Source of the DNA: Kitasatospora sp. NBC_00315
GTDB taxonomy: Bacteria > Actinomycetota > Actinomycetes > Streptomycetales > Streptomycetaceae
Direction: 5' to 3'
Assembly: GCF_041435095.1 (NCBI RefSeq)
Contig: NZ_CP108025.1
Location: 2,914,001 to 2,978,000 of the forward strand
DNA length: 64,000 bases
The translations under genes were made by a program, and so were the position numbers. The notes beneath the pieces were generated by a model, which was not told the DNA's origin, did no database searches, and was given only the letters and a program-made list of their open reading frames with translations. Positions 9,343 through 17,469 of the stretch are shown one piece after another; positions within the stretch are counted from its first letter, which is position 1; the number at the start of each line of letters is the position of its first letter.

Positions 9343-10050
9343 ATGGCGCCGATGACCCTGGACACGGTACGCCCCGACGGCGCCCTCCTGCCCCCCGCAC
9401 CCGCCACCGGGTGGGCGCTGGTGCTTCCGCTCAAGTCGCTGGCGCTCGCCAAGAGCCGGCTAGGCCCGTTCGCGGGGCCGCACCGCGCCGACCTGGCACT
9501 GGCGTTCGCCCTCGACACCGTCACCGCCGCGCTGGCCTGCCCGGGCGTGTCCCGGGTGGTGGTGGTGACCGGCGACCGACCGGCCGGCGAGCGACTGGCC
9601 GCGCTCGGCGCACTGGTGGTCGGCGACGAACCCGGGGGCGGCCTCAACCCCGCGCTGGCGCACGGCGCCTCGTACGCCCGGGCGCTCCACCCGCACGCCC
9701 CGCTGGCCGCCCTCTCCGCCGACCTGCCCGCGCTGCGCCCGGCCGAACTCGCTCGTGTCCTCGCGGCGGTGCCCGCCACCGGCCGGGCCTTTCTGGCCGA
9801 CTCCCCCGGGTTCGGCACCACGCTGCTGGCCTGCGCGCCCCGGGCTGCGCTGGCACCCGCCTTCGGCGACGGGTCCAGGGCCCGCCACGCGGCCGGCGGC
9901 GCCCGGGAGATCCTGCTGCCCGACGTCCCCTCGGTGCGGCGCGACGTGGACACCGGCGAGGATCTGCTGGAGGCGCTCGCGCTCGGGGTGGGCCCGCACA
10001 CGACGGCGGCCGCCGCCGCGCTGGCCCGAACGGGAGCGCGCCCGGCGTGA
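9343..10050 (+). CDS. cofC: 2-phospho-L-lactate / phosphoenolpyruvate guanylyltransferase
   Basis: About 235 residues. It activates phospholactate or, in actinobacteria (FbiD), phosphoenolpyruvate with GTP to start the F420 side chain. Nucleotidyltransferase-fold motifs: WALVLPLKSLALAKSRLGP (N-terminal KxxxxAKSRL), VVVVTGDRPAGERLAALGA, GGGLNPALAHGA, ALSADLPALRPAELARVL, and RRDVDTGEDLLEA at the C-terminus. Start is ATG 9343 or the ATG at 9352; ribosome-binding sites are poor at both. It is divergent from the acyltransferase. Other F420 genes (fbiA, fbiB, fbiC) are not in the window. Confidence 0.92.
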   Translation: MAPMTLDTVRPDGALLPPAPATGWALVLPLKSLALAKSRLGPFAGPHRADLALAFALDTVTAALACPGVSRVVVVTGDRPAGERLAALGALVVGDEPGGGLNPALAHGASYARALHPHAPLAALSADLPALRPAELARVLAAVPATGRAFLADSPGFGTTLLACAPRAALAPAFGDGSRARHAAGGAREILLPDVPSVRRDVDTGEDLLEALALGVGPHTTAAAAALARTGARPA

Positions 10051-10132
10051 GGGGCCCCGGGGGACCGGCCGTCAGCTGCGCCCGGGACGGCGGCGCCCCG
10101 GGCCGGGCACCCCGCCTCGATATGCTGCACGC

Positions 10133-10369
10133 ATGCAGGCCACCGCGTTCACCTTCGACCCCGACACCCGCGCGGGCTCCGTGCTGCTCGACGACGGCAC
10201 CCCGGTGCCGTTCGGCGCCGCCGCCTTCGACGCCGGCGGCCTGCGGCTGCTGCGCCCCGGGCAACGCGTGCGGATCCGCACCGAGGGCGACGGCGAGGCC
10301 CGCCGGGTGGTCTTCGTGACCCTGCAGACCTTCCCCGACCCGGGGGCCGGGGCGCCCCTTACGGCCTAG
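10133..10369 (+). CDS. Small cold-shock-domain-like protein
   Basis: A 78-residue protein with an OB/cold-shock-like arrangement: TFDPDTRAGSVLLDDGTPVP, then LRLLRPGQRVRIRTEG and VVFVTLQTFP. It lacks the canonical RNP1/RNP2 aromatic patches (no KGFGFI), so nucleic-acid binding is uncertain. Similar short proteins follow cofC in many streptomycetes, as I recall. The ATG at 10133 sits 82 bases after cofC with no strong ribosome-binding site. A function in F420 metabolism is not supported by anything in the protein itself. Confidence 0.7.
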   Translation: MQATAFTFDPDTRAGSVLLDDGTPVPFGAAAFDAGGLRLLRPGQRVRIRTEGDGEARRVVFVTLQTFPDPGAGAPLTA

Positions 10370-10396
10370 GCCGGAGCCGCCGCGACGCCCCGGGCG

Positions 10397-10750
10397 TCAG
10401 TGCGCCGGCGTGACCCGGACCGAGTGCAGCCGGCCGGCCATCCGGAAGGTCAGGCTCAACTCGCCGTCCCGCTCGATGGATTCCTCGATCCTCGCGACCG
10501 CTCCGGGTCCCAGGAAGTAGCGGTACGCCTCGTACTGGGTCCAGCCCAGCGGCAGCACCCGCATCGCCTCCCACAGCGCCGCCACCGCGTCGGCGGCCCG
10601 GCCGAACGTCGCCGGCGGCGTGATGTCCTCGATCTCCACCGTCACCGCCCCTCCGGGCGACCACCGGCGGCCTGCTCCCGTGCGCCCGCTCCGGGCCCCG
10701 TTCACCGTGGCCCCGGTCGTCGCGGCGTCGTCCACCGTGGCGTCGTTCAC
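10397..10750 (-). CDS. Unknown 117-residue protein, distal gene of the GntR-linked cassette
   Basis: I do not recognise this protein. The first 35 residues are low-complexity (Thr, Ala, Gly, Arg); the rest is a compact alpha/beta-like sequence, TVEIEDITPP, LGWTQYEAYRYFLGPGAVA and ELSLTFRMAGRLHSVRVTP. Its GTG start overlaps the stop of the upstream 83-residue gene by 4 bases, so the two are coupled. An internal GTG at VTVEIEDI is a possible shorter start. It converges with the small cold-shock-like gene, 27 bases away. Confidence 0.65.
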   Translation of the reverse strand: MNDATVDDAATTGATVNGARSGRTGAGRRWSPGGAVTVEIEDITPPATFGRAADAVAALWEAMRVLPLGWTQYEAYRYFLGPGAVARIEESIERDGELSLTFRMAGRLHSVRVTPAH

Positions 10751-10998
10751 GCTGACTGCTCCCGGTCCTCGTCGAGTTCGGCCCAGACGGCCTGGGCCGC
10801 TTCGCTGTACTGGTGCCCGTAGCGGTCGGCCCCGGCCAGTGCGTCGAGCACCGCCCGGTGGGCCTCGTCGCTGAGATGTCCGGGCAGTGCCGCCTCGACC
10901 CGGTAGCCGCCCGCCGTGCCACGGCGGACGCGCGCCCTGGCGCCGGTGGCCACGGCGAGACGAAAGGCAAGGTCAAACGCCTTGGTGTGGGCGCGCAC
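10747..10998 (-). CDS. Unknown 83-residue protein, proximal gene of the GntR-linked cassette
   Basis: Not recognised. A helical, charged protein: HTKAFDLAFRLAVATGARAR, then LSDEAHRAVLDALAGADRYG and AAQAVWAELDEDRE. The combination of a DRYGH-like stretch and VWAELD resembles small proteins I recall near regulators of integrated Streptomyces elements, but that is only an impression. The GTG start at 10998 has GGGAGAG at a good distance. It begins 33 bases from an AT-rich palindrome and is transcribed divergently from the GntR gene. Confidence 0.68.
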   Translation of the reverse strand: MRAHTKAFDLAFRLAVATGARARVRRGTAGGYRVEAALPGHLSDEAHRAVLDALAGADRYGHQYSEAAQAVWAELDEDREQSA

Positions 10999-11031
10999 CG
11001 ACTCTCCCGCGAGCGATAGTCACGGACGGTA

Positions 11032-11068
11032 AATCTAAAGCATTAGATTCCACCTGATGCATTAGATT
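11032..11068. promoter_or_regulatory. AT-rich operator/promoter with inverted and direct repeats
   Basis: In the divergent region between the two unknown genes and the GntR regulator lies an island of low GC. AATCTAA (11032-11038) and TTAGATT (11043-11049) form a perfect 7-bp inverted repeat with a 4-base centre, and GCATTAGATT occurs twice as a direct repeat (11040-11049 and 11059-11068). Each TAGATT also resembles a -10 hexamer. This is the expected form of a site bound by the adjacent GntR protein, allowing control of both transcripts. Confidence 0.7.
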
Positions 11069-11134
11069 TGTCAACGCTGAATCACCGCCCTGCCGGTCCG
11101 GGCAGCGGCGGAGCCCGCCGCCCGGGAGAGCCAG

Positions 11135-11896
11135 ATGCCCTCAGAGGTGCCCCCGTACCAGCAGATCTCGGACGACCTGCGCCGACGCGTCACCGAGGGC
11201 GAGTGGGGCCCCGGCGAGCGCCTTCCCTCCCGCGCCCAGCTCGCCCTGGCCTACGGGGTGGGCGCCAACGTCCTGCAGCGGGCGCAGGAGCGCCTGATCA
11301 CCGAGGGCCTGCTGGAGGGGCGCGCGGGCTCCGGAACGTACGTCAGGACACCCACCGAGCGCTCCCGGATGGTCCGGACCCGGCACGGCGAGCGGCGCGG
11401 AGATTCACCCTTCCGAGCGGACCTGCGGGAACGCGGGCGCACCGGCAGCTGGGAGTCCAACAGTTACGTGCGGACCCCGGCGCCGGAGCACGTCGCCGCG
11501 CGGCTCGGGATCGCACCGGGCGAACTCACCGTCCGCACCTGCTACGAGTTCCTCGTCGACGGCCGCCCCGCGCAGCTCGCCGAGAGCTGGGAGCCGATGG
11601 CCGTCACCGGCGGGACGCCGGTCCTGATGCCCGAGTTCGGGCCGCTGGCCGGCCGGGGCGTGGTGGAGCGGATGGCCTCGATCGGCGTCGTGGTGGACTT
11701 CGCGGTCGAGGTACCGCGTCCGGGCCGCGCCACGGCCGACCAGGCCAATCTGCTCGGAATCTCGACCGGTGACCTGGTCACCCTGGTCGAACGGACTTAC
11801 TTCGATCCGGACGGACGAGCGGTGGAGACCGCCGACATCGTCATCCCGGACACGTTGTGGGAAATCGCGTACGAGTTCCCCGTCGAACGCCGTTAG
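11135..11896 (+). CDS. GntR-family transcriptional regulator with UTRA domain (HutC subfamily)
   Basis: A 253-residue regulator. The winged helix-turn-helix occupies residues about 8-70: YQQISDDLRRRVTEGEWGPG, LPSRAQLALAYGVGANVLQ and GLLEGRAGSGTYV. The UTRA ligand-binding domain follows from about residue 100 to 245 and ends EIAYEFPVERR. ATG at 11135 has GGGAGAG upstream. It is divergent from a two-gene unknown operon, with a palindrome between them. UTRA regulators often respond to sugars, histidine derivatives or, in plasmids, act as Kor-type repressors; the ligand here cannot be told. Confidence 0.92.
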   Translation: MPSEVPPYQQISDDLRRRVTEGEWGPGERLPSRAQLALAYGVGANVLQRAQERLITEGLLEGRAGSGTYVRTPTERSRMVRTRHGERRGDSPFRADLRERGRTGSWESNSYVRTPAPEHVAARLGIAPGELTVRTCYEFLVDGRPAQLAESWEPMAVTGGTPVLMPEFGPLAGRGVVERMASIGVVVDFAVEVPRPGRATADQANLLGISTGDLVTLVERTYFDPDGRAVETADIVIPDTLWEIAYEFPVERR

Positions 11897-11932
11897 CGGC
11901 CGCCCCCGGGGGCCGCGCCGCCGGAACGAAAA

Positions 11933-11985
11933 GAGCCGTGGCGGCCCGCCACCCGGAATTCCGAGTGTGCGGGCCGCCACGGCTC
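11933..11985. terminator. Hairpin terminator between convergent gntR and hupS
   Basis: A perfect 17-bp inverted repeat (11933-11949 with 11969-11985) with a 19-base loop. On the minus strand it is followed by CTTTTCGTT, so it mainly terminates hupS; it can also block read-through from the regulator gene. Confidence 0.85.
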
Positions 11986-12058
11986 ACGACCCCGGGGGGT
12001 CGTCGCCCGGAGGCGTCCGGGCGGGTGCGCCCGGATACCGCTGAGGACTTCGCGCGCG

Positions 12059-12772
12059 TTACTTCGCGGTGGTCTTGCGGGCGGTGGTCTTGCGCGTGGT
12101 GGTCTTCTTGGCCGGGGCGGTCTTCTTGACCGCGGTGGCCTTCTTCGCCGTGGTGGTCTTCTTGGCGGCGGCGGCCGGGGTGGCCGCGGTCTTCTTGACG
12201 GTGGCCGCCTTCTTGGCGGTGGTGGCCGTGGTCTTCTTCGCGGCGGCGGTGGTGGTCGCCTTCTTGACCGCGGCCGCCTTCTTGGCGGTGGTGGCCGTGG
12301 TCTTCTTCGCGGCGGCGGCGGTGGTGGTGGCCGTCTTCTTCGCGGCGGTCTTCCTCGTCGCGGCCGGGGCGGCGGCGGCCGCGGTCGCGGCGCGCTTGGT
12401 GGCGGCACGCTTCACGGCGGCGGTGGTGCCGGACTTGCCCGGGGTGAGGGAACCCTTGGGGGCCTTCTTGACCGAGGGGCCCTCCTTCGGCAGCTTCTTG
12501 CTGCCGCTCACCAGGTCCTTGAAGCCCTGGCCGGGGCGGAAGCGGGGCACCGAGGTCTTCTTGACCTTGACCTTCTCGCCGGTCTGCGGGTTGCGGGCGA
12601 AGCGCGCGGAGCGCTCCACCTTCTCGAAGGTGCCGAAACCGGTGACCGACACCCGGTCACCCGCCACAACGGCACGCACCATGGTGTCGAGCACTGCGTC
12701 GACGGCCTCTGCGGCAGCCTTGCGACCGCCCAGCTGCTCGGCCACCGCTTCGACAAGCTGAGCCTTGTTCAC
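12059..12772 (-). CDS. hupS: HU-family nucleoid protein with histone H1-like lysine-rich tail
   Basis: A 237-residue DNA-binding protein. Residues 1-90 are a normal HU domain: VNKAQLVEAVAEQLGGRKAA, VTGFGTFEKVERSARFARNP, and VPRFRPGQGFKDLVSG. From about residue 100 to the end is an Ala/Lys/Thr tail with repeats of the AAKKTT, TTAKKAA and KKTAA kind. This two-domain form is the sporulation-associated HupS of streptomycetes, which compacts spore chromosomes. GTG at 12772 follows AAGGGGAAG. The tail is encoded by internally repeated DNA, so its length may vary between strains. Confidence 0.96.
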   Translation of the reverse strand: MNKAQLVEAVAEQLGGRKAAAEAVDAVLDTMVRAVVAGDRVSVTGFGTFEKVERSARFARNPQTGEKVKVKKTSVPRFRPGQGFKDLVSGSKKLPKEGPSVKKAPKGSLTPGKSGTTAAVKRAATKRAATAAAAAPAATRKTAAKKTATTTAAAAKKTTATTAKKAAAVKKATTTAAAKKTTATTAKKAATVKKTAATPAAAAKKTTTAKKATAVKKTAPAKKTTTRKTTARKTTAK

Positions 12773-12830
12773 GTCTTCCCCTTCAGAAACGGGCGCCGGA
12801 TGATTCCATCCGTTCAATTCGCACGTTAGG

Positions 12831-12858
12831 TATGTATCTGCGGACTTTCAATTACCAA
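12831..12858 (-). promoter_or_regulatory. Putative hupS promoter
   Basis: On the minus strand TTGGTA (12858-12853) and TACATA (12836-12831) are separated by 16 bases, in the only AT-rich stretch of the 133 bases between hupS and its upstream neighbour. Inferred from sequence only. Confidence 0.4.
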
Positions 12859-12905
12859 ACGCGCGAATCACCCTAGTGTCGCAATGGATTTGCGCGTCTG
12901 CGACC

Positions 12906-13256
12906 TCAGCGGACGGGCGGGGGCCCCTCGTCGAGGTCCTGGACAAAGCGACTCAACCGCCGTGCCGCCTCCGGAAGATCGCGCTTGGCGGCCTCGGTGA
13001 CGGTCAGCAGCTGACGGGTGAGAGCGGTCTTCGCATCGGCAGACACGTTCAGCGCATGCACGCGGGCGTGAGCTTGCTTCAACCGCTCGGCCACGAGCGC
13101 GAAGAGCGCTGCGACTTCCGGGTCGTCCGGCACCTCGTCGAACGAGGTGCCGTCGTCGTCCGGCCGATCGTCAATTCGGCGTTCGGCTCGCCGGCCCGCG
13201 GTCTCCGACGACGCGGGTTCGGGGCCCGCGTACGGAGGTTCATGGTGCCGGTGCAT
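12906..13256 (-). CDS. Conserved-looking hypothetical protein upstream of hupS
   Basis: A 116-residue soluble protein. The first 45 residues are hydrophilic and disordered; residues about 48-105 are predicted helical, with EVAALFALVAERLKQAHARV and TRQLLTVTEAAKRDLPEAAR. There is no signal peptide or membrane segment. I do not recognise a family. It precedes hupS on the same strand with 133 bases between. The ribosome-binding site before the ATG at 13256 is weak, so the start is uncertain. Confidence 0.6.
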   Translation of the reverse strand: MHRHHEPPYAGPEPASSETAGRRAERRIDDRPDDDGTSFDEVPDDPEVAALFALVAERLKQAHARVHALNVSADAKTALTRQLLTVTEAAKRDLPEAARRLSRFVQDLDEGPPPVR

Positions 13257-13342
13257 GTACTGATTGTGCCATCTGCACGGAGTTGTGCTGCGCGCGGGTT
13301 TATCCGCAGCCCACGTCAGGCCCTAAGTCGGGCCTGCACAAG

Positions 13343-13380
13343 CGGATGGCCCGCCCCCCCGAGGGGGGACGGGCCATCCG
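13343..13380 (-). terminator. Terminator hairpin after leuD
   Basis: A long GC-rich hairpin (CGGATGGCCCG ... CGGGCCATCCG with further C/G pairing inside) sits 24 bases beyond the leuD stop on the minus strand. There is no clear U-tract, as is common in streptomycetes. Confidence 0.75.
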
Positions 13381-13403
13381 GTGAAGCATGGGCAATGACG
13401 GTC

Positions 13404-14000
13404 TCAGGCGACCGGCAGCGTACGCGGTTTGAAGGCCGGGCGGGTGGTCTCGAACGCCGCGATGTCACCCTCGTTCCGCAGGGTGATGCTGATGTCGTCG
13501 AGGCCGTTCAGCAGCCGCCAGCGGACGTTGTCGTCCAGCTCGAAAGCGGCCGTGATGCCCTCGGCGCGCACCTCGCGGGCCTCCAGGTCCACCGTGATCT
13601 CGGCGGTCGGGTCGGCCTCCGTGAGGGCCCACAGCTGCTCCACGGTCTCCTGCGGCAGCAGCACCGTGAGCAGGCCGTTCTTCAGCGAGTTGCCGCGGAA
13701 GATGTCGGCGAAGCGCGAGGAGATGACGGCGTGGAAGCCGTAGTTCTGCAGCGCCCAGACGGCGTGCTCGCGGGAGGAGCCGGTGCCGAACTCGGGGCCG
13801 GTCACCAGGACGGTAGCGCCGCTGCGCTCGGGCTGGTTGAGGACGAACGCCTCGTCCTTGCGCCACGCCTCGAACAGGCCGCCCTCGAAGCCGGTGCGGG
13901 TGACCTTCTTCAGCCAGTGGGCCGGGATGATCTGGTCGGTGTCCACGTTGCTGCGACGCAGCGGGACGGCGCGACCGGTGTGGGTGGTGAACTTCTCCAT
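13404..14000 (-). CDS. leuD: 3-isopropylmalate dehydratase small subunit
   Basis: A 198-residue swivelling subunit of isopropylmalate isomerase, which converts 2- to 3-isopropylmalate in leucine synthesis. Motifs: the N-terminal [20 protein letters not shown], the substrate-recognition loop [18 protein letters not shown], and [18 protein letters not shown]. The ATG at 14000 is 5 bases after the leuC stop, so the pair forms an operon and a heterodimer. A terminator follows. Confidence 0.97.
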   Translation of the reverse strand: MEKFTTHTGRAVPLRRSNVDTDQIIPAHWLKKVTRTGFEGGLFEAWRKDEAFVLNQPERSGATVLVTGPEFGTGSSREHAVWALQNYGFHAVISSRFADIFRGNSLKNGLLTVLLPQETVEQLWALTEADPTAEITVDLEAREVRAEGITAAFELDDNVRWRLLNGLDDISITLRNEGDIAAFETTRPAFKPRTLPVA

Positions 14001-14005
14001 GCTGC

Positions 14006-15427
<1,422 letters not shown>

Positions 15428-15440
15428 CGGATTCCCTCCA

Positions 15441-15458
15441 GCCGGCCGCTCTGCCGGC
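15441..15458 (-). promoter_or_regulatory. Hairpin at the leuC ribosome-binding site
   Basis: GCCGGC occurs twice (15441-15446, 15453-15458) and can fold back on itself in the leuC 5' untranslated RNA, two to four bases upstream of the GGAGGG ribosome-binding site. It could affect translation initiation. I found no leucine-rich leader peptide here. Confidence 0.35.
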
Positions 15459-15620
15459 CTTCTCGTGTGGTCGAGGTCACTGCCTGTCGTCGCCCTGGTC
15501 AGGCTCGTCTCGGGCGACCTGCACACCGGTTCTCGGTCCCCCGGGCGCGCCGCTGTTGTCGGCGGCCACAGGGGGCGTCTTCCGGGCTGCTTCCTCAAGA
15601 GTGGCGCTTTTCCTGGAAGA

Positions 15621-15652
15621 TTGAACTTGCGTCTCGCGGAATGAGACTGCAG
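15621..15652. promoter_or_regulatory. Candidate NdgR operator in the leuC-ndgR divergent region
   Basis: GTCTC (15631-15635) and GAGAC (15643-15647) form an inverted repeat with a 7-base centre, flanked by TGC on the left and TGC on the right. TTGAAC at 15621 looks like a -35 element of ndgR. The site lies 15 bases before the ndgR start, where self-repression by an IclR regulator would be expected. Confidence 0.45.
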
Positions 15653-15661
15653 TATCAGGGC

Positions 15662-16375
15662 ATGGACAACTCTAGCGGCGTCGGCGTTCTCGACAAGGCC
15701 GCTCTGGTGCTGAGCGCACTGGAGTCGGGCCCCGCCACGTTGGCGGGGCTGGTCGCCGCCACCGGCTTGGCGCGGCCCACCGCCCACCGACTCGCCGTCG
15801 CACTCGAACACCACCGCCTGGTCACCAGGGACATGCAGGGCCGTTTCATCCTCGGCCCCCGACTCTCCGAACTCTCCGCCGCGGCGGGCGAGGACCGGCT
15901 GCTCGCCACCGCGGGCCCGGTCCTGACCCACCTGCGCGACGTCACCGGCGAGAGCGCACAGCTCTACCGCCGGCAGGGCGAGATGCGGATCTGCGTCGCC
16001 GCCGCCGAGCGACTCTCCGGCCTGCGGGACACCGTCCCGGTCGGCAGCACCCTGCCGATGAAGGCCGGCTCCGCCGCGCAGGTCCTGCTGGCGTGGGAGG
16101 AGCCCGAGCGCCTCCACCGGGGCCTGCAGGGGGCCCGGTTCACCGCCACCGCGCTGAGCGGCGTCCGGCGCCGCGGCTGGGCCCAGTCGATCGGCGAGCG
16201 CGAGCCGGGCGTGGCCTCCGTCTCGGCGCCCGTGCGGGGCCCCTCCAACCGCGTGGTGGCCGCCGTCTCGGTCTCCGGTCCCATCGAGCGCCTCACCCGG
16301 CACCCGGGGCGCATGCACGCCCAGGCCATCATCGAGGCCGCCAACCGGCTCACCGAGGCCCTGCGCCGTAGCTGA
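15662..16375 (+). CDS. ndgR: IclR-family regulator of amino acid genes
   Basis: A 237-residue regulator. The helix-turn-helix is in residues 10-70 ([40 protein letters not shown]) and the IclR effector domain covers residues 80-235 ([33 protein letters not shown]). It is the orthologue of NdgR/AreB/LtbR, which controls leuCD, ilvBNC and other amino acid genes in actinomycetes. The divergent position next to leuCD supports this. The same window holds other known-type targets (ilvBNC, leuB, cimA), which it may also control. Confidence 0.95.
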   Translation: MDNSSGVGVLDKAALVLSALESGPATLAGLVAATGLARPTAHRLAVALEHHRLVTRDMQGRFILGPRLSELSAAAGEDRLLATAGPVLTHLRDVTGESAQLYRRQGEMRICVAAAERLSGLRDTVPVGSTLPMKAGSAAQVLLAWEEPERLHRGLQGARFTATALSGVRRRGWAQSIGEREPGVASVSAPVRGPSNRVVAAVSVSGPIERLTRHPGRMHAQAIIEAANRLTEALRRS

Positions 16376-16408
16376 ACACCCCCGTCCGCCCTCCGCCCTC
16401 CGCAGAAC

Positions 16409-16436
16409 GGTCCCGCCCGGCACACCGGGCGGGACC
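16409..16436 (+). terminator. Terminator of ndgR
   Basis: A perfect 12-bp stem (GGTCCCGCCCGG with CCGGGCGGGACC) with loop CACA, followed by TCTTCGT, 33 bases after the ndgR stop. Confidence 0.85.
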
Positions 16437-16675
16437 TCTTCGTGCGCGGGGACGGCCGGCGGGGACGGCCGGTGGGGACGGCCTGCGGGAACGGACCGCG
16501 GACGGACGCGGATCGAAACGGACGGCCGGACGGTCCGGCGGCGGCCGGACGGACTGCCGGCGGGATCACCCGAGCGGAAAGCCATCGGGTGGAGAGCGGT
16601 CGACGGGCGCTCCGGGGAACCGCCCGCCGAGAACGGGGCGACCGAACAGCCCCGCGAAATACCGGCGAATGCACA

Positions 16676-16701
16676 AGAACCCCGGTGGTCACCGGGGTTC
16701 T
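16676..16701 (-). terminator. Terminator of the tRNA operon
   Basis: AGAACCCCGGT and ACCGGGGTTCT form a perfect hairpin with loop of 4, ending 17 bases downstream of the last tRNA (minus strand) and followed by TTGTG. The 16437-16675 stretch between this and the ndgR terminator is GC-rich and shows no gene. Confidence 0.8.
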
Positions 16702-16720
16702 CGAATTTCCGTACTTCTGG

Positions 16721-16792
16721 CTGGGGTACCAGGACTCGAACCTAGACTAAATGAACCAGAATCACTCGTGCTGCCAATTACACCATACCCCA
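16721..16792 (-). tRNA. tRNA-Gln (CUG), last of the array
   Basis: A 72-base tRNA with acceptor UGGGGUA paired to UACCCCA, discriminator G, anticodon loop UUCUGGU (anticodon CUG) and T-loop GGTTCGAGTCC. CCA is encoded at 16720-16718. It is identical in body to the tRNA-Gln at 17188-17259. Confidence 0.95.
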
Positions 16793-16838
16793 ACAAAGCA
16801 TTCAGCCGATGGGCTTGCCCACCGGCTTACTGCTCTGG

Positions 16839-16911
16839 TACCCCCGACCGGATTCGAACCGGCGCTACTGCCGTGAGAGGGCAGCGTGCTAGGCCGCTAC
16901 ACAACGGGGGC
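16839..16911 (-). tRNA. tRNA-Glu (CUC), copy 3
   Basis: A 73-base tRNA. Acceptor GCCCCCG pairs with CGGGGGU (G1:U72), discriminator A, anticodon CUC in the stem-loop CTGCC CTCTCAC GGCAG, T-loop GGTTCGAATCC. CCA is encoded directly after it (16838-16836). Confidence 0.95.
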
Positions 16912-16984
16912 AAACTTGGTGATCCCGACTTCGCCGCCTCCGGGGTTTCACATCGTCCGGATGGTGACAGTGGTAAGGATCTGG

Positions 16985-17057
16985 TACCCCCGACCGGATT
17001 CGAACCGGCGCTACTGCCGTGAGAGGGCAGCGTGCTAGGCCGCTACACAACGGGGGC
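16985..17057 (-). tRNA. tRNA-Glu (CUC), copy 2
   Basis: Same 73-base sequence as the other two tRNA-Glu genes of the array, with CCA encoded at 16984-16982. Confidence 0.95.
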
Positions 17058-17085
17058 ATTTCTCGCAGGAGTCTCACGACTCCGG

Positions 17086-17158
17086 TACCCCCGACCGGAT
17101 TCGAACCGGCGCTACTGCCGTGAGAGGGCAGCGTGCTAGGCCGCTACACAACGGGGGC
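17086..17158 (-). tRNA. tRNA-Glu (CUC), copy 1
   Basis: Same 73-base body, but the bases after the discriminator read CGG-like (CCG on the RNA), not CCA, so this copy depends on the CCA-adding enzyme. Confidence 0.95.
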
Positions 17159-17187
17159 TTGTACTGCTGGGTGACACCTGTACTGCG

Positions 17188-17259
17188 CTGGGGTACCAGG
17201 ACTCGAACCTAGACTAAATGAACCAGAATCACTCGTGCTGCCAATTACACCATACCCCA
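17188..17259 (-). tRNA. tRNA-Gln (CUG), first of the array
   Basis: A 72-base tRNA identical in body to the Gln gene at 16721-16792. The bases after the discriminator read CGC, so CCA is not encoded. It is the promoter-proximal gene of the array. Confidence 0.95.
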
Positions 17260-17363
17260 CCTGAGTTCAACCCCTACGGGGTCTTGCTCGGCGTTGCGCC
17301 CGCGGTGTGGTCCTGACGAGGTTTCTGGTCCCTCGCCGTTCCCTTCCGGGCGGCGCAGAAAGA

Positions 17364-17392
17364 ACATTACCCGATGCCGGGCGCCGCTCCAA
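17364..17392 (-). promoter_or_regulatory. Promoter of the tRNA array
   Basis: On the minus strand TTGGAG (17392-17387) and TAATGT (17369-17364) are spaced by 17 bases, a good vegetative sigma factor match, about 105 bases upstream of the first tRNA and just after the gltX terminator. Confidence 0.7.
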
Positions 17393-17418
17393 AATCGATA
17401 ACCGCAGGCCGCGCGGGC

Positions 17419-17456
17419 GGGCTGCGGGCCCGGTCCTCTGACCAGGCCCGCAACCC
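17419..17456 (-). terminator. Terminator of gltX
   Basis: A long hairpin, outer arms GGGCTGCGGGCC and GGCCCGCAACCC with inner GGTC-CTCT-GACC, starting 13 bases after the gltX stop. It separates gltX from the tRNA promoter. Confidence 0.8.
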
Positions 17457-17469
17457 GTCGTGGGGCGAC

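Noticed and set aside
12069..12761. A 230-residue plus-strand hydrophobic frame opposite hupS that looks like a membrane protein.
   Set aside because: The Val/Phe/Ala-rich sequence is the complement of the Lys/Thr/Ala tail codons of HupS; no start signals.
16721..17259. Regularly spaced repeats that could suggest a CRISPR-like array.
   Set aside because: The repeats are full-length tRNA-Glu and tRNA-Gln genes with normal cloverleaf elements.
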